64,000 nt of DNA from Marinobacter sp. ATCH36 (lineage in GTDB: Bacteria > Pseudomonadota > Gammaproteobacteria > Pseudomonadales > Oleiphilaceae). Location of the stretch: the NCBI RefSeq assembly GCF_023555055.1, contig NZ_JAMJPL010000004.1, positions 124,001 through 188,000 of the forward strand, read 5' to 3'. The position numbers and the translations under genes were made by a program. This document shows, in pieces, positions 27,533 to 36,331 of this stretch. The notes under the pieces were generated by a model that ran no database searches, was not told the DNA's origin, and was given only the letters and a program-made list of their open reading frames with translations. Position 1 is the stretch's first letter, and every line of letters begins with the position of its first letter.

Positions 27533-27745
27533 TCCCTTCCACCTCCACTGAAACTGATCCGGACGATCAAAAGTCATTCAAACGGGGCGCCTTTTTGCCA
27601 AATTCAAACGACCGTTTCAAGTGAATCTTTGTAGTTTCTTGTCAAAGGTCCCCGGATTAACAGGAGGGAAGAAATTGCCCGCCAGAAATGTTATGATTGC
27701 CAGTTAATTCATTGCATGACCCTAGGCCCGAGTACAGGTATCCAC

Positions 27746-28222
27746 ATGGCGTCACCCTGGCATTCACTGGTTTCCCAGAAGATTTTTCTTGCCAGAACCC
27801 TGTTGGGCCGACTGGAGCAGAACGACACTGTGCCTCAGCGAGAAGCCCTGACACAGGGGGCAGTCGAGCTCGCCCTGCGCGCGAGGGAACTGGTCCTGAT
27901 CATGGTTGCAAGAATGTATCAGGACAAGCTGGGCCAGCCCGACAGCCTTGAGTCTTTGACGGAATTGCTCGGAATTGACATTCCGGAAATAACGGAGCTA
28001 AACCAGCTGGCCGGCGAATCCAACAGTTGGTGGAACCATCTCGAGCAATTGGAGCGACATCAGAGCAATCCACCAGCGGCCAAAAAAACCGTAAGCGATG
28101 AAAATGTGATCGCCGTTTCTGCGGATACCGGCCCGAACAGATCGAAACAGGCACTCGAACAAACCCTGAGTGCAATCAAACACTTTACCGATACCCTCGA
28201 GGAACGGCACAGCGAGTGGTAG
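27746..28222 (+). CDS. Conserved small protein, DUF6586-like
   Basis: This 158-residue soluble protein is helix-rich (TQGAVELALRARELVLIMVARMY) with a polar, disordered-looking stretch (about 105-130) and a final helix. It resembles the DUF6586 family found near lexA-sulA in pseudomonads. The function is unknown. A start at 27716 is also open, but homology appears to begin at MASPWHSLVSQKI. It is transcribed towards the next small gene, 60 bases away. Confidence 0.65.
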   Translation: MASPWHSLVSQKIFLARTLLGRLEQNDTVPQREALTQGAVELALRARELVLIMVARMYQDKLGQPDSLESLTELLGIDIPEITELNQLAGESNSWWNHLEQLERHQSNPPAAKKTVSDENVIAVSADTGPNRSKQALEQTLSAIKHFTDTLEERHSEW

Positions 28223-28282
28223 TACCACGGCCCATCGCTGCAACACGCCGCCACCCGGGGCATGAACTGAAAGGCTAACTGA

Positions 28283-28543
28283 ATGTCACCCTCATTTTTC
28301 GAGATTGTACAACTGACTAACGGCGATTATGCACTTCGCCGTATCGATGACGACAGCGCACCACTGGTGAAAATATCGTTCTCAGCCGAAGCCAGGGAGA
28401 TGATGGAAGACCGGGATATGAACGTGGCCAAGGCCATGATTTCCGCCGGTATAGAAGCCGCAGGCAACATTGCCCACGATATTGACTGGGAAGAAGAGGA
28501 GCCGGACGCTCATGATGTCCAGCCCTCATATACACTCCACTGA
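28283..28543 (+). CDS. Conserved small protein of unknown function
   Basis: This 86-residue protein begins MSPSFFEIVQLTNGDYALRR, has a beta-like N-terminal half and a helix around MMEDRDMNVAKAMISAGIEAAG, and ends in an acidic tail (DWEEEEPDAHD). It lies between the DUF6586-like gene and sulA, in an order I recall from Pseudomonas around lexA. No function is known to me. Confidence 0.7.
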   Translation: MSPSFFEIVQLTNGDYALRRIDDDSAPLVKISFSAEAREMMEDRDMNVAKAMISAGIEAAGNIAHDIDWEEEEPDAHDVQPSYTLH

Positions 28544-28579
28544 GCCGCGCACTTCACTGACATGAACGTCACTGGGCCG

Positions 28580-29068
28580 TCAGCGTTGGCGCAGAACAAC
28601 GCCATGGCTGTTGCCCCTGGCGGAGGCCTGCTCCAGCGAAGTCAGGGCCTCATGCCCAAGCTTCCGTGTCCACATTACGACGGCATGGCAGGTACCGGCA
28701 CTCAATGCCCGCTCAGCCAGTTGCCGGGCCGGGTAATCTGAAGTGGAACGCAGAACCAGTAATTCGCCGGCTACAATCCCGCGCATCGTCTGCCACTTGC
28801 TCACCAGACTTTGGGGCGGATCGATCCAGGCCAGCCAGCGCTTTTCCTGGTTCAGCTGTGTCAGCATCGGCAGCAACAGCTGGAAATTTTCAACCTGCCC
28901 TTCAGGCAGGATAATTTCCGTCACGTTGCCTGTCGGCTGCACCGGGCGTGTAAGGTTGGATGGTGCCCCGCCTACATCATGGCTGCTCAAAGCCGCAGCC
29001 TCCGGGCCGACGAATCTTCCGCCGGCGTGGGCGTAAGCCAGGTTCTGATTAAAGCTGAGTTGTTCCAT
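28580..29068 (-). CDS. sulA: SOS cell division inhibitor SulA
   Basis: This 162-residue protein resembles SulA, which binds FtsZ and halts septation during the SOS response. The recognisable block is EKRWLAWIDPPQSLVSKWQ, followed by LVLRSTSDYPARQLAERAL and CHAVVMW, a degenerate RecA-like fold. It lies 85 bases downstream of lexA on the same strand with no LexA box of its own, so it is probably co-transcribed with and repressed by LexA. ATG 29068 is chosen over 29080 on spacing to GAGG. Confidence 0.88.
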   Translation of the reverse strand: MEQLSFNQNLAYAHAGGRFVGPEAAALSSHDVGGAPSNLTRPVQPTGNVTEIILPEGQVENFQLLLPMLTQLNQEKRWLAWIDPPQSLVSKWQTMRGIVAGELLVLRSTSDYPARQLAERALSAGTCHAVVMWTRKLGHEALTSLEQASARGNSHGVVLRQR

Positions 29069-29153
29069 GATAAGCCTCATCTGCCTTTAAGCTGAGCCCG
29101 GCAAAATTTGAAACTCTGCAGAGCACTGCCGGAAATGTCCGGATACCGGGGTG

Positions 29154-29762
29154 TCAGTGAAGATCGGAACGCCGGATAACCCCGACACCCAGACCTTCAA
29201 TAAATAGTTCCTGTTCTTTCAGATCCACTTCAATAGGTGCGAACTCTTCATTCTCTGCGATGAGATACACCTTCGAACCTTCTTTGCGAAACCGCTTGAC
29301 CGTCACTTCTTCGCCAACCCTCGCCACAACAATCTGGCCATTATGAACGTCGCTGGTGCTGTGCACTGCAAGCAGGTCTCCGTCCAGGATGCCGATATCC
29401 TTCATGCTCATTCCACGCACACGCAGCAGGTAATCCGCCGACGGTGAGAAAAATTCCGGTCGCAGTGTGCAATGATCCTCAATGTGTTCCTGGGCAAGAA
29501 TCGGGCTACCGGCTGCCACCTGGCCTATTACAGGCAACCCCGGGTCCGCCTCGACTTCCGGAAGGCGGATACCACGGCTTGCCCCCGGTACCATTTCGAT
29601 AGCGCCCTTCCTGGCCAGCGCCCTGAGATGCTCTTCAGCGGCATTGGCCGAACGGAACCCGAGTTCCGCAGCGATCTCCGCGCGGGTAGGTGGATATCCG
29701 GTCTCGTCGACATAGCGACGGATGATGTCCAGTACCTGTGTCTGCCTTGCTGTCAGCTTCAT
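29154..29762 (-). CDS. lexA: SOS repressor LexA
   Basis: This 202-residue protein is LexA. The winged helix (about 1-70) starts [17 protein letters not shown]. The Ala-Gly cleavage site is in [14 protein letters not shown]. The catalytic Ser is in [14 protein letters not shown], and the catalytic Lys lies in the [12 protein letters not shown] block. RecA-stimulated self-cleavage derepresses the SOS genes. Two LexA-box-like sites lie 23-56 bases upstream, showing autoregulation. sulA follows on the same strand. Confidence 0.97.
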   Translation of the reverse strand: MKLTARQTQVLDIIRRYVDETGYPPTRAEIAAELGFRSANAAEEHLRALARKGAIEMVPGASRGIRLPEVEADPGLPVIGQVAAGSPILAQEHIEDHCTLRPEFFSPSADYLLRVRGMSMKDIGILDGDLLAVHSTSDVHNGQIVVARVGEEVTVKRFRKEGSKVYLIAENEEFAPIEVDLKEQELFIEGLGVGVIRRSDLH

Positions 29763-29784
29763 GAGTCGGTAGCCCCGGTTAATC

Positions 29785-29800
29785 CTGTTTTTATATACAG
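29785..29800. promoter_or_regulatory. LexA box upstream of lexA
   Basis: CTGTTTTTATATACAG is a perfect CTGT-N8-ACAG operator, 22 bases upstream of the lexA ATG. Confidence 0.92.
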
Positions 29801-29802
29801 TG

Positions 29803-29818
29803 ATTTGACTATATACAG
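29803..29818. promoter_or_regulatory. Second, half-conserved LexA box
   Basis: ATTTGACTATATACAG keeps only the ACAG half of the operator and the AT-rich centre. It starts 18 bases from the first box, in the same relative register as tandem lexA operators elsewhere. Confidence 0.5.
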
Positions 29819-29944
29819 TGTTTTATCCAGTGTAAAGTCCGTGCCTGCAATTTTTTTCAACCACTGGGTTATTGGCCGGCAGCGCCCGTTTTCAGTGCGG
29901 AGGACTGTGTTAAGGTATCGCTAACCCTTTGTGGAGACGCATTA

Positions 29945-30940
29945 ATGAGCAAAAGATGCAGTATGCCGGACATCATGAAAACAGATGACGGGAAAGAACG
30001 GAAAGTAGGTGTGGAGATCGAACTTTCGGGCCTCGGATATGAGGCTCTCATTTCGCTTTCCTCACAGCTTCTTGGTGGCAAGGCAAAACCTGTTTCGCGC
30101 TATGTATCGGAGATCGACACCGATGTGGGCGCATTCACAATTGAACTGGACTCCGACCCCATCAAGGACCTGGACCTGCAGGACGAGCGCCTACCGGAAT
30201 CGGTTCGGGAACTTGGCGGCCAGGCAATGAGCGTGATAGACGCGGCGGCGGAGAAGATCGTACCCCTGGAGATTGTCGGCCCCCCGTTACCGTTCAGCGA
30301 ACTGGAGCGCATCGAGATCCTCTGTGATGAATTGCGCAAAGCGGGCGCTCTTGGCAGCCGTGAAGCGCTGTACTATGCCTTTGGCCTGCAACTGAATCCG
30401 GAACTGCCGGACCTGAAGGCTTCAACCCTGGTGCGTTACCTGCGGGCATTTGCCGCTCTCTACGAATGGCTCAAGGCACGACACCAGATCGACTTCAGCC
30501 GTAAACTCACCAGCTACATTGAACCCTGGAGCAGCACCTACATCGATCTTCTGATTGCGGAAGATTATGATCCCGACATGGATCAACTGATGAAGGACTA
30601 CCTTCACTACAACCCTACCCGGAACAAAGCGCTGGATCTGCTGCCGCTGTTTGCACACCTGAACAGCGACCTGTTGGCCAGGTACGTCAAGGACGAGCGC
30701 ATCAAGAGCAGGCCCACCCTGCATTACCGCCTGCCGGATTGCGACATCGACAATCCGCACTGGCATTTCTCAACGGTGTGGAATGACTGGGTAGTGCTGG
30801 AGCAACTGGCTGCCAACGCCGCCGACCTGGCAGCACTGGTCACCGAGTTCCGAAACAGCCGCAAGCTGAGTTTCCACAACCTCACCCACAGCTGGGTCGA
30901 CACATCTGACCAGTGGCTCCGGTCGCGGAATTATGTCTGA
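29945..30940 (+). CDS. Amidoligase family protein (predicted COOH-NH2 ligase)
   Basis: This 331-residue protein looks like the Amidoligase_2 family. The N-terminal motif KVGVEIELSGL (a GxExE-type metal/ATP-binding strand) and a second acidic strand (FTIELDSDP) fit the glutamine synthetase/GCS-like fold. A conserved block around NPTRNKALDLLPLF and RPTLHYRLPDCDID follows. Such enzymes are predicted to form amide bonds on peptides or cell-surface polymers; the substrate is unknown. Its end overlaps the next gene, a class I glutamine amidotransferase, by 8 bases, the pairing predicted for these ligases. GGAGA lies eight bases before the start. Confidence 0.8.
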   Translation: MSKRCSMPDIMKTDDGKERKVGVEIELSGLGYEALISLSSQLLGGKAKPVSRYVSEIDTDVGAFTIELDSDPIKDLDLQDERLPESVRELGGQAMSVIDAAAEKIVPLEIVGPPLPFSELERIEILCDELRKAGALGSREALYYAFGLQLNPELPDLKASTLVRYLRAFAALYEWLKARHQIDFSRKLTSYIEPWSSTYIDLLIAEDYDPDMDQLMKDYLHYNPTRNKALDLLPLFAHLNSDLLARYVKDERIKSRPTLHYRLPDCDIDNPHWHFSTVWNDWVVLEQLAANAADLAALVTEFRNSRKLSFHNLTHSWVDTSDQWLRSRNYV

Positions 30941-31685
30941 CGACGTCGCGGATAAGCCGGAGCATCCAGGCCTCACTATTGGCATCAGTGGCCCGGCAAG
31001 ACGCAGCCTGGCGCACCGGCTGATCAGTTTTGCCCTGCGTATGCATGGCGCCCGCACCCACTTCATTCGGCCTGGTTCCAAAGTGGATGTGTCCCTGCTT
31101 GACGGCCTGGTACTCTCCGGGGGCACCCATGTTCACCCCTCCCGGTACGGCCAGACACCTCAGGTCACGGCGAACTATGACCCGCGCCGGGATGAAACCG
31201 ATGTCCGCCTGCTTTCACGGGCCGAGGAATTGAATATTCCCGTACTGGGCATCTGCAGGGGCGCACAGTTCATCAATATTTTCCGTGGCGGCTCCCTCTG
31301 CCAGAACGTGACACCCCTGCGAATAAACACCCGTCACCGCCCACTGCTATTGCCCATGCAGACCGTTCGGATCGTCAGTGACAGTCGCCTTGGACAAGTC
31401 ATGCGGCAGCCAGTCATTGGCGCCAACCGGATACACAGCCAGACCATCAAAAGGCTCGGACAAAACCTTCGCGTCGTTGCCCTCGACAACGATCATTTCG
31501 TGCAGGCAATAGAGAATACCCGCGGGCAGTGGCTGATGGGTATTCAGTGGCACCCGGAATATCTGCTTTACCACGGTGGCCACCGGCGTATCTTCCGGCA
31601 CTTCGTGGACGCTGCGGAGGAGCGAAAGCTGGTAAGGCTGGATGAGCCGACAGAATTCGAGGATCCCAGTGGCGACAGTCTTTAA
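30933..31685 (+). CDS. Class I glutamine amidotransferase / gamma-glutamyl hydrolase (peptidase C26 family)
   Basis: This 250-residue protein has the GATase1 triad. The nucleophile elbow is GICRGAQ, and His-Glu lie in GIQWHPEYL. The loop LVLSGGTHVHPSRYG is typical of the gamma-Glu-GABA hydrolase (PuuD-like) branch. With the amidoligase upstream it may supply ammonia, or hydrolyse gamma-glutamyl products. No puu genes are nearby, so polyamine catabolism is less likely. Its stop overlaps the convergent small gene by 4 bases. Confidence 0.88.
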   Translation: MSDDVADKPEHPGLTIGISGPARRSLAHRLISFALRMHGARTHFIRPGSKVDVSLLDGLVLSGGTHVHPSRYGQTPQVTANYDPRRDETDVRLLSRAEELNIPVLGICRGAQFINIFRGGSLCQNVTPLRINTRHRPLLLPMQTVRIVSDSRLGQVMRQPVIGANRIHSQTIKRLGQNLRVVALDNDHFVQAIENTRGQWLMGIQWHPEYLLYHGGHRRIFRHFVDAAEERKLVRLDEPTEFEDPSGDSL

Positions 31686-31882
31686 AGCGGCAGATAGCGC
31701 TGGAGCACCGCCTTGATTTCCACTATTTCCCTGGCATCACCAGGCACCGCTTCCAGGTGTCGGGCAGCCCACTCTTTCAGTTGCTCCCTTGTCGTCACAT
31801 AATGGGGGTCGCTCCCAGTCAGCCTGAGCAGGATGTCACGCTCCCGGGGAGTCAACCTGACCTGATTATTGTGTAAAAGCAT
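31682..31882 (-). CDS. Small protein of unknown function, possible DNA-binding fold
   Basis: This 66-residue protein starts MLLHNNQVRLTPRERDILLRLTG, which recalls the start of a winged helix as in LuxR/OmpR-type effector domains, but it is too short to be sure. It sits between convergent and divergent neighbours: it overlaps the amidotransferase stop by 4 bases, and its start is 12 bases from the SIMPL gene start. A longer frame (to 31912) would overlap that gene. Function unknown. Confidence 0.55.
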   Translation of the reverse strand: MLLHNNQVRLTPRERDILLRLTGSDPHYVTTREQLKEWAARHLEAVPGDAREIVEIKAVLQRYLPL

Positions 31883-31894
31883 GGAGATCCCACA

Positions 31895-32581
31895 ATGTTT
31901 TCTACCGCCCATCGATATCTGCTGATCCCTGCCGCCCTGACGCTGATTCCCCTGGGTGCAATGGCCGGGGAAGTAAGCCTCAGTGGCCAGGCTTCAGTAA
32001 AGTATACGCCAGACAGCGCGAGGCTGCAGTTTACCGCCAGTGCCGAACACAACCTGCCGGAGACAGCAACCCGGCGAGTAAACGAGCAAATGGAGCAGTG
32101 GCGGAATGGCATCAGTGATTATCGTGGCCAGCTCGGCGCCTACAGCGATGCATCGGTCAACCTCTACAGCCGCTCCATCCCGTCCCAGGAACGTGGTCAG
32201 AAACCGGAAAAGGTGGCCGTTGCCTCACAGACGGTGAGCTTCACCATCGATGACCTGTCGCTGCTTAACCCCATTCTCCAGCAGGCCCAGGCCCTGGGTA
32301 TGGACTACAACGTGGGGCCGCACCAGTTTTTCCATTCCGATGAAAGCAGCCTTCGCAAGCAGGCACTGGCCGGGGCTATTGCCGATGCCAGGGCAAGGTG
32401 CGAGTTTGTTGCCAATGAACTGGACAAGCAATGCGGCGAGGTTATCAATATCAATGTGGACGATGGGCACCAGCCCCCTGTTCCGATGATGGCGGAAATG
32501 CGCGCTTCATCCGACACCGTGTCCGCGGTAGGCCCACGGGAACTGACATCGCGGGTCAGCGCCACCTTTGAACTGGAGTAA
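31895..32581 (+). CDS. SIMPL (DUF541) domain periplasmic protein
   Basis: This 228-residue protein starts with a signal peptide (hydrophobic residues about 8-24, ending AMAGEVSLSG). It then carries the SIMPL/DUF541 domain: VKYTPDSARLQFTASAEH, a long helical insert, and SVTVSF-like strands (VASQTVSFTIDDL). Family proteins are exported and have been linked to stress or signalling contexts, without a general reaction known. It is divergent from the 66-residue gene and converges on tamB. Confidence 0.82.
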   Translation: MFSTAHRYLLIPAALTLIPLGAMAGEVSLSGQASVKYTPDSARLQFTASAEHNLPETATRRVNEQMEQWRNGISDYRGQLGAYSDASVNLYSRSIPSQERGQKPEKVAVASQTVSFTIDDLSLLNPILQQAQALGMDYNVGPHQFFHSDESSLRKQALAGAIADARARCEFVANELDKQCGEVININVDDGHQPPVPMMAEMRASSDTVSAVGPRELTSRVSATFELE

Positions 32582-32590
32582 CAGGCCGGA

Positions 32591-35500
32591 TCAGAAATCC
32601 CGGGTGTAGAATATATCCAGGGAAGCTGCCAGGCCGCTGGCGGCTTCCAGGTAGAAATATCTGCCAAGGTCATATCGCAGGGCAACTGTGGTGATCGGCT
32701 CGAAAATACCCACGCCGTAGCGAATACTGAGTTCATCTGTCAGGTAGCCACTGGCCACCACTGCGGACTCATCTCCGGAGCCCTCCGCTTCCAGCATCAG
32801 GTTACGTATACCAATCTCTTCACCCAGCCCCTGGGTTACCTTGTTCGCCTGGGTCAGGCCCAGGGAAATGGCAGCGCGGCTCATCTGCCCCTCGTCGCCC
32901 CTGCTTTGGGGTGCCCGGCCCAGAATCACATAGGATAATGCGTCCGTCTGGGGCATCTCCGGTTCGGAAAACACTTCGGTCTGAGGCGCGCTTACCGGGC
33001 CACTGAGGCGGATTCCCGCCACCACCGTGTCTACCCGCCGGATGGCTTCGATGTCCAGATAGGGCTCCGTCAAAGGCCCCACAAACAGTAATCTCGCCCT
33101 GCGCAGCTCCAACTCCTGGCCGTAGGCTTCATACTGGCCATCAACCAGCCGCAACTCACCCCGGGTATCCATGTCATTGCCGATGCGCAGTGTTCCCTCC
33201 AGATTACCGGTTACGCCAAAGCCATTGAAACTGACCTGATCATCGCCGACAACCACCGTCACATCCATGTTCAGGGAACGCAAACCGCCCTCTTCCTGTT
33301 CCGCACCCACAATCACTTCATCTTCCGATACCGATACCGCCTGGGCAGGCAGCTCCCGGATTTCGATCTCGCCACGCGGAACTTCCAGGCGACCGGTTAC
33401 CGCCAGATCACCGCCGCCGTAGGTAATGGTGATGTCCGGAACCAGCTCCACGCGGGCATAAGGATCATAACTGAAGGGCAATCGGTCACCGGTAACGTTG
33501 ACCTCCACAGAGGGCTCACCCGACCAGTCCAGAACGCCCTTCAGGTTGCCGGTACTGCGCTCGTTGCTGCGCCAGCGGCCCGACAGATCCGCGGAATACC
33601 CGTTCAACTCGAGGCTGACCACCATATCTTCCAGTGGTATCGGAAGCTGTGGGTCGGAAATCCGCCCGCCGGTCAGGGCTATCTCGCCATTCACCGCCGG
33701 TTTCAGTAATGGCCCGGAAAGCGTGCCTTCACCATTGAGCTCACCCTCAACTACTTCCAGCCCTGCAAAAACCGCGGCCATCGCGATATTCAGGCCCTGG
33801 ACCCGAAACTGGCCATTAACGTCCCGTTCACTGTCGTTCGGATCAACAGCCATTGATACCGAGAGGTCACCCAGCTCGGGGCCTTTCAACTGTACAGTCA
33901 GCTCCGCAATTTCCGGTTTCAGCCGTAACCCGGTGGTGAAAGTGTCATAGCCCAGAGATTGCCATTCGTCCCTGACCATGACTTCGAACTTGCCTGCACC
34001 GGCGTCCACGGACACTTCTCCATCCGGGCCGCTATCGGTCATCACCAGCCTGATATCGGCGTTCAGGCTGGCATCCCAACGCAGGGTTTCCGGCATCAGC
34101 GGGGCCAATGCGGTGGCCGGGAAGTTCTCGATGCGGTAAGCGATATCCTGGGTCGGCAGCAGCGTCTGATCCTCGGCACACACCGAAGCCTGTTGCCATT
34201 GCCAGCAATGGCGGCCAAAGGTCAGCCTGCCGGTGTCGGTGTATTCCAGTGCCGCTGGTCCTGCCAGCGTCCACTGCTGATCCTGCTCCGGAACATCAAT
34301 GCGCCCCTGCTCCAAAGCGCCCTGCCAGGCACTCCAGTCCGCGGACGCATTGCCGGCAAACACCAGTTCGACATCAGCCTCCTCATGAACGGCGTTCACC
34401 TCAAGGCGATGGTTGTGTTGCGTGCCTGACAAACCAAGGGTCAGAGACTGTAGCAGCTGCTCGCCGTAGCGGAGTTCACTCGCTCGAGCATCTGCGCTGA
34501 CGCTCAGCCCCTCGCCCAGGGATGCGTTAAAGTCCAGGCTGGACAGGCTCAGTTCGTCCTTCCACACCAGATCGGAACCCGAGACACTCGCGTTGCCCCG
34601 TGGCTGATCGGGTGTGCCGGAAACCGAAGCGGTTGCGCTCAGTGAACCGGCCAGCCCCGGCAGGAACGTTTCCGGGGAAGGCATTTCCAGCGCCAGATCA
34701 CCCGCGATCTCACCGGCCCACTCGCCATTGCCGGTAACCCGGTTATCACCCACCTGGAGCTCCAGACCTGATAACGCCCACGCCCCGGCATCGCTATTCA
34801 GCGCCCCGCGAATAATGGCCTCGTTCGCCTGCCAGCTTCCGGACAGGTCCCACTCAGCCTTTATCGAGGGCTGGCCCCCTTCTACCAGCTGCCCGCTGGT
34901 ATTGATATCACCATTCAGGCTGGCCTCCAGTGCCGGCTGCCAATAACCGGGATTGAAGCTGTCCAGCACCAGGCTGGCATCCCACGCCAGCTGGTCAGCA
35001 AAGGCCACGCTGCCTTCACCGCCGAGGAACCCAGCCCCTGTGTTCACCCTCAGACGGCTGATATCCACGGATTCCATATCGCCATCCAGTTCCGCTGCCA
35101 GATCGGCCTCACCGAGCGGGCCATTAACGCTGGCTTCAACGCTCGCCTGGTACGCGCCGGACTGGTACCTGACTTCACCATTCAGTTGCCGCAGGGCAAC
35201 CGGTGGCTGTTCAAAGTCCGGTATCAGGCTGTACCAGGGAAAGGCATCCATCGTGATCCGGGCATCCACCAGGAAGTCTTGCTGCCAGTCCATACGGCCT
35301 GTCACCGAGGCCTTTCCGGTCTCGGCATTACCGGTTCCCGGACCCGACAGGGAGAGATCCAGATCGTCAACGCCAGCAGTTGTAATCAACCCTTTCAGTG
35401 AAAGCGCAATGTCACCAGACGTACCGGGTAGCGAAGCCGTGGAGTCGGAACGGAACCCGTCCTCGAGGCTGCCCTCCAAATTCACCACCGTGTTCTTCAG

Positions 35501-36331
35501 TGCCAGGGTTCCGGGCAATCCTTCAGCGGGCACAAAGCGTGGCGACTCAACGGTTAACTGGGCTGGAAGCGCGCTTTCCAGAAGCGCCACACGACCAGCC
35601 AGAGACGCTTCCAGGTAACCGGTGCTCTCGCCCCGCACTCTGAGGTCCACGGCGCTTCCGGTGAGGTTCAGGGCCAGTTGCCAATCGGGTCCGTAAGGCG
35701 GCGGCAGACTGATGCCAACATTCAGGTCCAGTGGCCAGTCGCCGCGGGTCTGTATCCGCCCGGCCCCATCAACACTGATGTCATCACGAACGAAGGTGAG
35801 GTTCTGCAGGTGCCAGTCCGATCCCGAGCCTTCCGCGCGTATCTGCAACTGGTCCCAGATCTTGCCGTCATTCAGGGTAAAGGTTCCGAGGTCCACTTCC
35901 CTGACAGCCAGACCAATGGGCAGGTCTAAGCCAGGCAGACTAATGTCGCCACGCTCATCCTGCTGATCCGCCGACGGTTGCAGCGTCAGATCGATGGTTT
36001 CCACCCGCAGGGTTTCCAGGCATAGCTGCTTGCTGAAAAGGCAGGTAGGCGACCAGTCCACTACCGGCGCCTCGAGGCGAAGGCCTACACCGTACCCCTG
36101 CCAGGTCAGAGACTGTGCCTGCCACTGGCCGAGCAACGAACCCTGGCCCTGCTCCACGTCAAGGCCGGGAACCTGATCGATCACCCAGGCTGTTCCGGTT
36201 TCCGAACGCAGCGCCAACAGCAACACGGCCACCAACAAAACGGGCAGCAGAATGATAATGGCCAGGGCAATCAGCAGTCCGTTTCTCAGGCGCTTTGGCT
36301 TGTGGGATTTTTCTTCCGGAGCTTCGGTCAT
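32591..36331 (-). CDS. tamB: Translocation and assembly module protein TamB
   Basis: This 1246-residue protein is TamB. It has one N-terminal membrane anchor (about residues 17-42), a long beta-rich body made of repeated strands, and the conserved C-terminal DUF490 domain (about 890-1246) with ITYGGGDLAVTGRLEVPRGEI and a final aromatic DIFYTRDF. TamB spans the periplasm and works with TamA in outer-membrane biogenesis and lipid transport. ATG 36331 overlaps the tamA stop in ATGA, so translation is coupled. Length is typical (about 1250). Confidence 0.95.
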   Translation of the reverse strand: MTEAPEEKSHKPKRLRNGLLIALAIIILLPVLLVAVLLLALRSETGTAWVIDQVPGLDVEQGQGSLLGQWQAQSLTWQGYGVGLRLEAPVVDWSPTCLFSKQLCLETLRVETIDLTLQPSADQQDERGDISLPGLDLPIGLAVREVDLGTFTLNDGKIWDQLQIRAEGSGSDWHLQNLTFVRDDISVDGAGRIQTRGDWPLDLNVGISLPPPYGPDWQLALNLTGSAVDLRVRGESTGYLEASLAGRVALLESALPAQLTVESPRFVPAEGLPGTLALKNTVVNLEGSLEDGFRSDSTASLPGTSGDIALSLKGLITTAGVDDLDLSLSGPGTGNAETGKASVTGRMDWQQDFLVDARITMDAFPWYSLIPDFEQPPVALRQLNGEVRYQSGAYQASVEASVNGPLGEADLAAELDGDMESVDISRLRVNTGAGFLGGEGSVAFADQLAWDASLVLDSFNPGYWQPALEASLNGDINTSGQLVEGGQPSIKAEWDLSGSWQANEAIIRGALNSDAGAWALSGLELQVGDNRVTGNGEWAGEIAGDLALEMPSPETFLPGLAGSLSATASVSGTPDQPRGNASVSGSDLVWKDELSLSSLDFNASLGEGLSVSADARASELRYGEQLLQSLTLGLSGTQHNHRLEVNAVHEEADVELVFAGNASADWSAWQGALEQGRIDVPEQDQQWTLAGPAALEYTDTGRLTFGRHCWQWQQASVCAEDQTLLPTQDIAYRIENFPATALAPLMPETLRWDASLNADIRLVMTDSGPDGEVSVDAGAGKFEVMVRDEWQSLGYDTFTTGLRLKPEIAELTVQLKGPELGDLSVSMAVDPNDSERDVNGQFRVQGLNIAMAAVFAGLEVVEGELNGEGTLSGPLLKPAVNGEIALTGGRISDPQLPIPLEDMVVSLELNGYSADLSGRWRSNERSTGNLKGVLDWSGEPSVEVNVTGDRLPFSYDPYARVELVPDITITYGGGDLAVTGRLEVPRGEIEIRELPAQAVSVSEDEVIVGAEQEEGGLRSLNMDVTVVVGDDQVSFNGFGVTGNLEGTLRIGNDMDTRGELRLVDGQYEAYGQELELRRARLLFVGPLTEPYLDIEAIRRVDTVVAGIRLSGPVSAPQTEVFSEPEMPQTDALSYVILGRAPQSRGDEGQMSRAAISLGLTQANKVTQGLGEEIGIRNLMLEAEGSGDESAVVASGYLTDELSIRYGVGIFEPITTVALRYDLGRYFYLEAASGLAASLDIFYTRDF

